Shown: piece by piece, positions 26,779 through 34,114 of the stretch
How the letters are laid out: every line of letters begins with the position of its first letter
How positions within the stretch are numbered: the first letter of the stretch is position 1
Origin: JAEZBP01 sp963832725
GTDB taxonomy: Bacteria > Myxococcota_A > Polyangia > Polyangiales > Sandaracinaceae
Length of the DNA: 64,000 bases
Direction: 5' to 3'
Assembly: GCA_963832725.1 (NCBI GenBank)
Contig: CAWHVG010000002.1
Location: 496,001 to 560,000 of the forward strand
The notes under the pieces: generated by a model
The model's input: the letters and a program-made list of their open reading frames with translations, nothing else
Databases searched by the model: none
Told to the model about the DNA's origin: nothing
Made by a program: the position numbers and the translations under genes

Positions 26779-28227
26779 GTGTCCGAGCTCACCGACGTCG
26801 ACGAACTCCGTGCGGAACTGGCGCGCGCGAGGGCGACGATCGAGGAGCTGGCCAAGCTAAACGCGGCGCTGACGGCAAAGGTGGAGGCGCTCGAAGCGCT
26901 GGTGGTCAAGCAGGCCGAGCTGCTGGGGCGGAACTCGAAGAACTCGAACTTCCCGCCGTCGAGCGACGGGCCGGGTGGCGCGTCCTCGAAGCCGCGGAAG
27001 AAGCCGAAGGGTCGCAAACGCGGTGGCCAGAAGGGGCACAAGGGCTCGCACCGCGTGCTGGTGCCGGCGGAGCAGGTCGACGAGGTGGTCGACATGTTCC
27101 CTGCGCGCTGCGACGCCTGCCACGGCCGACTCCCCAAGACGGTGGATCCGCGCCCGAAGCGCCATCAGCAGACCGAGCTCGACCCGTTCGTGCCGCGGGT
27201 CACGGAGTGGCGGCGCCACGAGGTGTCCTGCCCGGCCTGCGGTCACGCGACGCGCGCGCACTATGACGACGACGTCATCCCGGGGTACGCGTTCGGCCCG
27301 CGCGTGATGGCGGTCGTCGCGCTGCTGACCGGCGTGTACCACCTGGGCCGGCGCGACACGGTGAGCCTGCTGCGCGAGCTGCTGGGTTTGCGGATCTCGA
27401 CCGGGAGCGTGAGCAACATCGAGCGCCGGATGAGCGCAGCGGTCGAGCCTGCCGTGGACGAAGCGTGGGAGAGAGCGCGCGCGGCGCCGGTCAAGCACAC
27501 CGACGGGACGACGTGGCTGCGCGCGGGCGTCATGCTGGCGCTGTGGACCGTCGCGGCGGTGGGCGTCACCGTGTTCAAGATCCTCGCCAACGGACAGCGC
27601 AACACGCTCGAACGGGAGGTCCTGCCCGAGAGGAAGGGCGTCCTCGTGAGCGATCGCGCGACGGCGCTCAAGTTCTGGGCGATGCCCATGCGTCAGATTT
27701 GTTGGGCCCACCTGCTGCGGAAATTCGTCTCCTTCGCCGAGCGGGACGGTCCAACGCGAACGATGGGGCGAGAGCTCCTCGACGCCACGAAGGTGATCTT
27801 CGCCTACTGGCTCGACTTCAAGGAAGGTCGCTTGACGCGCGCGCAGCTCGCCGCGCGCGTCGCACCCGTGCGCGCGGACTTCGAGCGCACGCTTCACCGC
27901 GCGATCGACGCCGACATCAAGGGCCTGAGCGGCTCATGCGCGGACATCTGGGCGCACCGCGAGGCGCTCTGGACCTTCGTCGAGGTCGACGGCGTCGAGC
28001 CGACCAACAACCACGCCGAGCGCGAGCTGCGCCGGTTCGTCCTCTGGCGCAAGCGCTCGTTCGGCACCCAGAGTGATCGCGGCGACCGCTTCGCCGAGCG
28101 CCTGATGACCATCGCGCACACGGCGCGCAAGCAGGGCCGCGAGGTGCTCGCCTTCCTCGTCGCGTGCGCCACCCAGCTCGATGGCGAGATGGACGAGCCT
28201 GCGCCGTCGCTCGTCGCGCCGGCCTGA
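26779..28227 (+). CDS. IS66 family transposase
   Basis: The 482-residue protein has the whole IS66 architecture: an N-terminal coiled coil and leucine-rich region (ELARARATIEELAKLNAALTAKVEALEAL), LLGRNSKNSNFPPSSDGPG, a basic KKPKGRKRGGQKGHKG stretch, a zinc finger (CDAC..., CPACGH), and the DDE domain. Acidic residues are visible in VKHTDGTTW, VLVSDRATALKFW and EPTNNHAERELRRFVLWRKRSFG. It starts at GTG 26779. It is intact and should be competent for cut-and-paste or copy-out transposition of its element. Confidence 0.95.
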   Translation: MSELTDVDELRAELARARATIEELAKLNAALTAKVEALEALVVKQAELLGRNSKNSNFPPSSDGPGGASSKPRKKPKGRKRGGQKGHKGSHRVLVPAEQVDEVVDMFPARCDACHGRLPKTVDPRPKRHQQTELDPFVPRVTEWRRHEVSCPACGHATRAHYDDDVIPGYAFGPRVMAVVALLTGVYHLGRRDTVSLLRELLGLRISTGSVSNIERRMSAAVEPAVDEAWERARAAPVKHTDGTTWLRAGVMLALWTVAAVGVTVFKILANGQRNTLEREVLPERKGVLVSDRATALKFWAMPMRQICWAHLLRKFVSFAERDGPTRTMGRELLDATKVIFAYWLDFKEGRLTRAQLAARVAPVRADFERTLHRAIDADIKGLSGSCADIWAHREALWTFVEVDGVEPTNNHAERELRRFVLWRKRSFGTQSDRGDRFAERLMTIAHTARKQGREVLAFLVACATQLDGEMDEPAPSLVAPA

Positions 28228-28230
28228 CCG

Positions 28231-28637
28231 TCACGACTTCGCGCGGGGAATCATCGCGAAGTAGCGTGTCCGGCTGCGGTCACCGACGGTTCGAATGCGC
28301 CCGCCCCTCCTGAGATGGAGCACAGGCCGCGCCAGCTCCTTCGAGGTCAGTCCGAGGCTCCCCGCGAGCGTGAGCACGGTCTCGCCGGGGGCCGCTTCGA
28401 CCGCAGCGAAGAAACGCTCGGCCAACGCCTCGATCTCCTCCTGTGCCTCCGGCGCGCCGCGGCCGTGCTCCGCTTCGCCCCGTTCGTCGACTTGCTCGCC
28501 CGCATTCCGGCGGCACGCCCCTTCTTCGAGAGCGTGCCCGCGAGCGCCTCACGCAGCTGCGCCTCGTACGCCGCGACCTGCTGCTGGATCAGTGCCTCCA
28601 CCGAGGCTTCGAGAACCGAGATGTCGAGTGCCGCCAT
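28231..28637 (-). CDS. small helix-turn-helix-like passenger gene inside the IS66 element, frameshifted
   Basis: ATG 28637 opens MAALDISVLEASVEALIQQQVAAYEAQLREALAG and a basic SKKGRAAGMRASKSTNGAKR stretch. After a frame change near 28450 it continues EEIEALAERFFAAVEAAPGETVLTLAGSLGLTSKELARPVLHLRRGGRIRTVG, which looks like a winged helix. It ends 4 bp from the transposase stop, convergent. A regulator of transposition is one possibility; I know of no named family. Confidence 0.5.
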
Positions 28638-28938
28638 GCGGACTGGGTCGCATCGCAGATCGCGCGCCGCAACGGGGGCGTGAACGACTACCACCAGCGA
28701 TGCTTGCAGACGTCCGTGACGTTCGGGTGCACGGCGGGGCTCGCGTCGTTGCAGTCGTCGCCTCCGCAGCCGCTCGCCACGTAGCCGTCGCCGTCGAGCG
28801 GCTGGTGGACACAGGTGCCCGCGGCGCAGTGATTGGTGGTGCAGCCGGAGCCGTCGTCGCAGTCGCCGTCGCCGTCGGACGTGCACTTGGGCGGCGGCCT
28901 CGCGTCCGTGGTGGGACCCGCGTCGCGCGCTCCTCCCA

Positions 28939-29377
28939 GCTCGAACGCATCGCGAAGACCGGTCCCGGCAACAAATTCCGGCGCACCAAGCTCTCCGCCC
29001 TGCGCGGCTACATCGCCAAGCGTGCCGCCAAGATGAACTATGGCGAGCTGATCGCCGCGCGACCTCGAGCTCGGCACGGACCGGTGGAAGGCGCGATCAA
29101 GAACATCATGGGCCGTCGGATGGATCACGGCGGCATGCGCTGGATCAAGGAGCGCGTCGAGGCCGTGCTCCAACTCCGCTGCATCGACGTCAACGGCGAC
29201 TGGGCCGCTTTCGTCGCCCGCGTCCACGATCAAGCCCGGGCCAAGATGATCGGACACCGGCGCCCGCGTACGACTCCAGACCCGACAGCAGCTCCCTCTA
29301 CCCGACGCGCGACAGGAGGCGGCGGCGTGACGCGGCTCGATCTGCACCCAAGGCAATCGAGCTGCGTGCCGGGCTGA
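28939..29377 (+). pseudogene. ISKra4-type transposase remnant (B), C-terminal part
   Basis: One frame reads ERIAKTGPGNKFRRTKLSALRGYIAKRAAKMNYGELIAARPR, then GPVEGAIKNIMGRRMDHGGMRWIKERVEAVLQLRCIDVNGDWAAF, the conserved ISKra4 C-terminal block also present in remnant A. The N-terminal two thirds are absent; the fragment starts abruptly at the edge of the duplicated segment. It is non-functional. Confidence 0.75.
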
Positions 29378-29384
29378 TCGAGCC

Positions 29385-30443
29385 ATGACGCCGGACCTGG
29401 CTCGGATCGTGGGAGAGCTCGGTACGGGAGTCAGCAGCCGGGATCTGGTGCGGACGCTGGGCGTGATGGGTCTGGCGCCGCCGAGTCGCTCGTTCAACGC
29501 GACGCGGGGCACGCAGGTGGCGACGGAGATCGCCGACGCCATCGTCGAGCTGGAGTCGGCGGCACGCGAGAGCGCTCCGCCGCCGGCCGAGGTGGCCTCG
29601 GTGAGTTGCGGGCTCGATCGCATGTCGGTGCGCATGACCGAGCCGGCGTCGGACGAGACGGTGGCGAGGGCACGCACGCGCGACGAAACCCGTACCAGCG
29701 AACAGCGCCGCCTCCGAAGGAGCATCACTGGCGCAAGGCGTGGGTCGGGAGCGTGACCGCCTACGACGCGCAAGGCGAGGAGCTCCACACCTTTCGTTAC
29801 GGCATGGAAGCCGACGGCGACGCGGACGCCTTGGCGCAGCGAGCGGCCGCGGATGTCGACTGGCTCGTGCGCGCTCACCCCGGAGTTCCGGTCCACTGCA
29901 TTCAGGACGCCGCCCCCGAACTGCGCGCCTTACCCGAGGCCCTCGCCCGCACGTTGCCAGAGAACACGCAGGTCCGCGACCTCATCGACTTCGAGCACCT
30001 CATAGGCTACCTCGATGCGGTCGTCGACGGGTGCGAGCCGCCCGGCGACCCCGACAACTGGAAGCTCGCCTATCGCCGCGAGCTGCTCCGCAGCGACGGC
30101 GCCATCGACTGGATCTGGAACCGGCTGCGTCGCATCGCCAGAGCCTGCCCGTCTGGCTTCGCGACGCGCGGACCGCCGTCGTGAAGGCGCTCAGCTACAT
30201 CCGCAAGCGCAAGCCCAAGATTACGCAAGCCGCGACACCGCAAATCTCCCGATCGGCAGCGGTGCCACCGAGAGCACGTGCTGGCAGATGCAGCGCCGCG
30301 TCAAGCAGCCGGGCCAATCCTGGGAGGTCCCCGGTCTTCGCGTAGTGCTCGTCACGCGCGGCCTCGTGCTCTCCGACCGCTGGGCAACGGCGTGGCCGAC
30401 CTACGTCGCCGCTCATCGCGCCGACGTCAGGATCGCCGCGTGA
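29385..30443 (+). pseudogene. ISKra4-type transposase (C), two or more frameshifts
   Basis: Three frames in order give SRDLVRTLGVMGLAPPSRSFNATRGTQVATEI, VASVSCGLDRMSVRM, KEHHWRKAWVGSVTAYDAQGEELHTFRYG, DAAPELRALPEAL, LIDFEHLIGYLDAV, VKALSYIRKRKPKI and NLPIGSGATESTCWQMQRRVKQPGQSW, ending VAAHRADVRIAA. The LDRTSV-like, DxxHL-like and PIGSGATEST motifs are typical of the ISKra4 family. Breaks fall near 29690 and 30140. It differs from remnants A and B, so at least two distinct ISKra4 elements have visited. Confidence 0.75.
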
Positions 30444-30461
30444 TCAGGATCGCATCCGCCT

Positions 30462-30639
30462 CGTCCTGCTGCGCACCAGCCAGACCTCCGGCCACGGCAT
30501 CGGCACCGCGCTGTCCGAGGAGATCGACGAGTACACCGACGTCTACGCGTTCCTCTTCGCCGAGCTCGGCGTGCAGCTCCATCCGGAGCGACACGAGCCC
30601 GCCGCCGCAGAGAGTCAGCCGTCCGATTCGGCGAATTGA
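30462..30639 (+). pseudogene. orphan C-terminal fragment of a second prolyl oligopeptidase
   Basis: The ~59 in-frame codons (LLRTSQTSGHGIGTALSEEIDEY, VYAFLFAELGVQLHPERHEPAA) match residues 697-748 of the gene at 20609, including the catalytic-His motif SGHGIG. The final residues differ (AAESQPSDSAN versus ASESAD), so it is a diverged paralogue rather than a fresh copy. The rest of the gene is missing and ISKra4 remnant C abuts it, implying loss by IS-driven deletion. Confidence 0.85.
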
Positions 30640-30700
30640 TCCCAGCCGGTCCGTCGGGTTCGCTGGCGGCCGCCGACGGCGGGTGATAGCGTCGCGCGCC

Positions 30701-31128
30701 ATGCGGATTGGCCAGCTGACTCTTTTCTCCTTTGTGCTCGTGACGGCGGCGGCGTGCGGGGCGCCTCCAGGGGCCCCACGTGCGCTTCGCGCGCGCTTCC
30801 GTGTCCGAGATCGCAAGCTGTCGAGCACGCCAGCACGGTGGTCTGGTACGACTTCGAGGCCGGAGACGAGGTTCCCCTCGCGTTCGGCCTCGTGGGCGTC
30901 TCACAGGCGGTCACCGAGCAGCCCGCACGGATGGTGGCGCAGCGACCCTTCTCGATCGTGGTCTTCCCCGACGGACGCACGATGTTCAGCTTCGACGGTG
31001 CGCACCTGACCGACCCTCGAGTGGCCGCCCGCTGGAGCATCGCGCTCGGCTCCGACGCACAGGGTGGCCGCGCGGCCGTGATCCTGTTCATCGGTCGCCG
31101 CGAGGACATGCCGCAAGAGATGCAGTGA
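30701..31128 (+). CDS. small lipoprotein of unknown function, frameshifted
   Basis: ATG 30701 begins MRIGQLTLFSFVLVTAAACGAPPG, a lipoprotein signal. The frame changes near 30815 (at GATCGCAAGCTG, a missing base) and continues VEHASTVVWYDFEAGDEVPLAFGLVG, MVAQRPFSIVVFPDGRTMFSFDG and AVILFIGRREDMPQEMQ. The mature part is beta-rich; no family is recognised. It lies downstream of the IS-damaged region and upstream of a convergent zinc-ribbon gene. Confidence 0.55.
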
Positions 31129-31144
31129 GTGCCGCCGCGCCGTG

Positions 31145-31336
31145 TCAGCCCTCGGCGCGGGCGCGGACCCAGAGCTCGTACATGAGCTGGTCGAGGTCGA
31201 AGCGGAGCTGCTCGCCCGGCGCGTGCGCGGCGGCCCTCATGGTGAAGTTCGGGCACTCGCGCGTCGGGCACTCGAGCTGCTCGAGGCCGACATAGACCGC
31301 CTCGGCGTCGCAGTGCGGGCAGCGCTCCTTCGCCAT
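31145..31336 (-). CDS. 63-residue zinc-ribbon protein
   Basis: From ATG 31336 the product is MAKERCPHCDAEAVYVGLEQLECPTRECPNF..., with four Cys in a CPHC/CPTREC arrangement typical of a small zinc ribbon, then FDLDQLMYELWVRARAEG. The frame is open to 31462 but that extension is Pro/Arg-rich and unlike protein. It is on the same strand as threonine synthase, 150 bp downstream of it, and may be part of the same transcript. Function unknown. Confidence 0.6.
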   Translation of the reverse strand: MAKERCPHCDAEAVYVGLEQLECPTRECPNFTMRAAAHAPGEQLRFDLDQLMYELWVRARAEG

Positions 31337-31487
31337 GTCGGGTTCAGCTGGGTCCGGAAGGCGCGCCGTCAAGACCGCGCGGAGCTCGCCGCGGGAGGCC
31401 ACCCGACGTGGCGCCGTCTGCGGGCTCGTGTGCAGCGCGGCATGGGCACGGGGCGGCGGCACGCGAGCGTGCGGTCGGGATCGTGTG

Positions 31488-32849
31488 TCAGAGCCCGCGC
31501 GCGTCGAGCACGCGGTGGATCTGTCCGGCGACTTCTTCCGGGTCGCTTCCCATCTCCACCGGGCGGTTGGCCAGGTGGCTGTCGACGCCCTCCAGCGTGC
31601 CTTCGTGGTAGCGGGCCTTGAACTCCGTGAACTTGAGCCCGTGGGCGGTGGAGATGACCACCACCCGTTCGCGCGGCTGGATGAGCTTCTTGGCGACGAG
31701 CTTCTCCAGGCAAGCGAGCGCCACGCCCGTGTGCGGACAGTTGAACATCCCGGTCCGGTCCGCCCGCGCGGCCGCGTCGGCCAGCTCCTGCTCGGTGGCC
31801 TGCTCGACCACGCCGCGCGTGGCCACCAGCGCCTTGACGGCCTTCGGCAGTGAGACCGGGTGGCCGATGCGAATAGCGCTCGCGAGCGTCTCGCCCGCCT
31901 CGATGGGCTCGAAGTCGTCCTCCTGCAGATCGCGGCCGGCCTCCACGGCCCGCTGGTACGCGCGGTAGAGCGGGTTGGCGCGCGCGGCCTGGCAGCACAC
32001 CAGCCGAGGCAGCCGATCGATCAGCCCGAGCTCCTTCATCTGGAGGAAGCCCTTGGCGATGGCGCTCACGTTGCCGAGGTTGCCGCCCGGCACGAGCACC
32101 CAGTCGGGGATCGCCCAGTCGAACTGCTGCACGATCTCGAGCGAGATGGTCTTCTGCCCCTCCACGCGCAGGCTGTTCATCGAGTTGGCGAGGTAGATCG
32201 AAGGATCCTGGGTGAGGTGCTGCACCACCCGCATGCAGCCGTCGAAGTCCGTGTCCAGGCTGCACACGATGGCGCCGTTGGCGATCGGCTGGACGAGCTG
32301 CGCGGCGGTGATCTTGCCCTTCGGGAGGAGCACCACCACCGGGATGCCGGCCGCCGCGCCGTAGGCGGCCAGCGCGGCCGAGGTGTCACCGGTCGAGGCG
32401 CAGGCGAGCGCCCGGATGGGCTTGCCCTCGCTGATCATCTGCTTCACCGACGAGACCAGCACGGTCATCCCGAGGTCCTTGAAGGAGCCGGTGTGGCTGG
32501 TCCCGCACTGCTTGACCCAGAGGTCGCTCAGCCCGAGCTGCGCGCCGTAGCGATCGGCCCAGAGCAGGTTGGTGTTGCCCTCGTAGAGCGAGACCACGTT
32601 CTCGGGCGCGACGTGCGGCTGCACCCACTCGTGCTTGCTCCACACGCCGCTCCCGTAGGGCCAGGCCGTGCGGCCGTAGCGCTCGTCGAAGAGCTTCATC
32701 CACGCCGCCGGCGAGCGCGCGCGAAGGGCCTCCTGATCGTGCACGACCTCGAGCAGCGCGCCCGTCTTCGGGCAGCGGTAGATGACCTCGTTGAGCGGAT
32801 AGCGCGCAGGGTCGCCGGTCACGCTCTGGAACCAAGCCGAGTACTTCAT
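31488..32849 (-). CDS. thrC: threonine synthase
   Basis: The 453-residue product has the long-form threonine synthase layout: a leading PLNEVIYRCPKTGALLEV, SLYEGNTNLLWADRYG, the PLP-lysine motif GTSHTGSFKDLGM, RALACASTGDTSAALAAYGAAAGIPVVVLLPKGKI, PGGNLGNVSAIAKGF, and the C-terminal CPHTGVALACLEKLV. It converts O-phospho-homoserine to threonine, the last step of the pathway. The frame runs to 32915, but ATG 32849 is the family-consistent start. No thrA or thrB is in the window. Divergent from gloB. Confidence 0.95.
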   Translation of the reverse strand: MKYSAWFQSVTGDPARYPLNEVIYRCPKTGALLEVVHDQEALRARSPAAWMKLFDERYGRTAWPYGSGVWSKHEWVQPHVAPENVVSLYEGNTNLLWADRYGAQLGLSDLWVKQCGTSHTGSFKDLGMTVLVSSVKQMISEGKPIRALACASTGDTSAALAAYGAAAGIPVVVLLPKGKITAAQLVQPIANGAIVCSLDTDFDGCMRVVQHLTQDPSIYLANSMNSLRVEGQKTISLEIVQQFDWAIPDWVLVPGGNLGNVSAIAKGFLQMKELGLIDRLPRLVCCQAARANPLYRAYQRAVEAGRDLQEDDFEPIEAGETLASAIRIGHPVSLPKAVKALVATRGVVEQATEQELADAAARADRTGMFNCPHTGVALACLEKLVAKKLIQPRERVVVISTAHGLKFTEFKARYHEGTLEGVDSHLANRPVEMGSDPEEVAGQIHRVLDARGL

Positions 32850-32929
32850 CGCGGCCGGAGAGTAGCGCGGGCCGGCGCCGATGGCTGCGCCGACGTGAGG
32901 CGCTACGCTTCGCACCCCGAGGAGGAGCT

Positions 32930-33799
32930 ATGCAGCACGTCGTCACCAAGCCCAACGAGCCTTACGTGAGCGCCGACGGCGCGCTCGAGGTCCATCAAGT
33001 GCCCGCCTGGAAAGACAACTTCGTGTGGATCGCCGTCTGCGCGAAGACCCGCGAGGCGGCGGCGGTGGACGGGCCCGAAGCCGAGGGCGCGCTGGCGTAC
33101 TGCGAGGCGCACGGGCTGAAGCTGACCACCATCCTCAACACGCACACCCATCCCGATCACATCGGCATCAACATGGACCTCGAGAAGCGAGGCCTCCTGA
33201 GCGGGATGCGCGTCTTCGGCGCCCGCAAGAAGGCGAGCGACGTGCCCGGCCTGACCGATCCGGTGGACGAGGGCAGCGTCGTGCGCGTCGGCGAGGTCGA
33301 GGGGCGCGTGATGCTCACCGAGGGGCACATCGACGGCCACGTCAGCTACGTGTTCGGCGACGTCCTCTTCTGTGGCGACACCCTCTTCGCCGGCGGCTGC
33401 GGCTATCTCTTCGACGGGCCTCCTGAGAAGATGTTCGAAAGCCTCACGCGGCTGACGGCCCTCGATCCCACGACGCGGGTCTTCTGCGCGCACGAGTACA
33501 CGCAAGAGAACCTGCGCTTCGCCTGGAGCGTCGAGCCCGACAACGACGCGCTGGCCGAGCGCATCCGCCGGGTCTGGGCGCTGCGCGCCGAGGGGCGCGC
33601 CACGGTGCCGTCGACGATCGCGGACGAGCGCGCGACCAACCCCTTCGTGCGCCACGGTTCGGAGACGCTGCGCCACAACGTCGCCGCGGCCTGGCCCGAT
33701 CGGGAGCTCGGGACGCCGGAGGCGATCTTCGCGGCGACCCGCGCGCTCAAGGATCGCAAGGACTACAAGAAGATGGACGAGTCGGCGCTGCCGCTCTGA
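32930..33799 (+). CDS. gloB: hydroxyacylglutathione hydrolase (glyoxalase II)
   Basis: The 289-residue metallo-beta-lactamase-fold protein has THTHPDH (residues 71-77) for the binuclear metal site, TEGHIDGHVSYVFGDVLFCGDTLFAGGCGYLFDGPPEKMFESL and FCAHEYTQENLRFAWSVEPDN, which is glyoxalase II rather than a generic MBL protein, and the C-terminal ERATNPFVR. It hydrolyses S-lactoylglutathione in methylglyoxal detoxification. A strong AGGAGGAG precedes the ATG. The final 24 bases, stop included, are repeated at 33855-33878. Confidence 0.93.
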   Translation: MQHVVTKPNEPYVSADGALEVHQVPAWKDNFVWIAVCAKTREAAAVDGPEAEGALAYCEAHGLKLTTILNTHTHPDHIGINMDLEKRGLLSGMRVFGARKKASDVPGLTDPVDEGSVVRVGEVEGRVMLTEGHIDGHVSYVFGDVLFCGDTLFAGGCGYLFDGPPEKMFESLTRLTALDPTTRVFCAHEYTQENLRFAWSVEPDNDALAERIRRVWALRAEGRATVPSTIADERATNPFVRHGSETLRHNVAAAWPDRELGTPEAIFAATRALKDRKDYKKMDESALPL

Positions 33800-33854
33800 T
33801 CGTTCCGGGGTCCTCGCGTCGGGCCGCGACCGCACGCGATGCGCGCGGCGGTGC

Positions 33855-33878
33855 GACGAGTCGGCGCTGCCGCTCTGA
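33855..33878 (+). repeat. exact 24-bp duplicate of the gloB 3' end
   Basis: GACGAGTCGGCGCTGCCGC followed by TCTGA at 33855-33878 is identical to 33776-33799, the last codons and stop of gloB, 79 bp upstream. The remaining sequence between gloB and the next gene (33800-34114) contains nothing else I can identify. Confidence 0.75.
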
Positions 33879-34114
33879 GCGCCGCCCTGGCGATCGGTAC
33901 TGCACTGCAGCGGGCATGGCCGCGTGCGCGCGCAGCTCGTTGCGTGGGACGTTCGCGCGCGTCGCGACCGCCGCGGCGCGGGTTCGGACGGCCACGACGG
34001 GCTCGGCGTGGCGAAGGATTTCTGCGGCGACGGGACCCGAGCCGCGTTTCACTCCGTCGTGTATGACGAGCGTGCTCCATCGGGGAGCTGCTCGAGCACC
34101 CAGGGGAGGTGACG

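Larger units (their letters stand above)
26686..28691 (+). mobile_element. complete IS66-family insertion sequence, 2006 bp, 8-bp target duplication CACCAGCG
   Basis: The ends are imperfect inverted repeats: left GTAACCGTTCACGC, right (read inward) GTAGTCGTTCACGC, i.e. IS66-type GTA termini. The element is flanked on both sides by CACCAGCG (26678-26685 and 28692-28699), the 8-bp duplication expected of IS66. It carries an intact transposase gene but no tnpA/tnpB accessory pair, as in the single-transposase IS66 subgroup, plus an opposing small gene. The pristine target duplication and intact transposase indicate a fairly recent insertion. Confidence 0.93.
26462..28936. repeat. duplicated segment copy 2, split by the IS66 element
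   Basis: Bases 26462-26685 and 28692-28936 together match 23651-24109. The left part holds the end of the lipoprotein gene. The right part holds a fragment of the MopE-like gene (minus strand GGDDCNDASPAVHP). Similarity stops at CGCTCCTCC (28936), where ISKra4 remnant B begins. Together with copy 1 this gives an ancestral sequence for the IS66 target. Confidence 0.85.
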
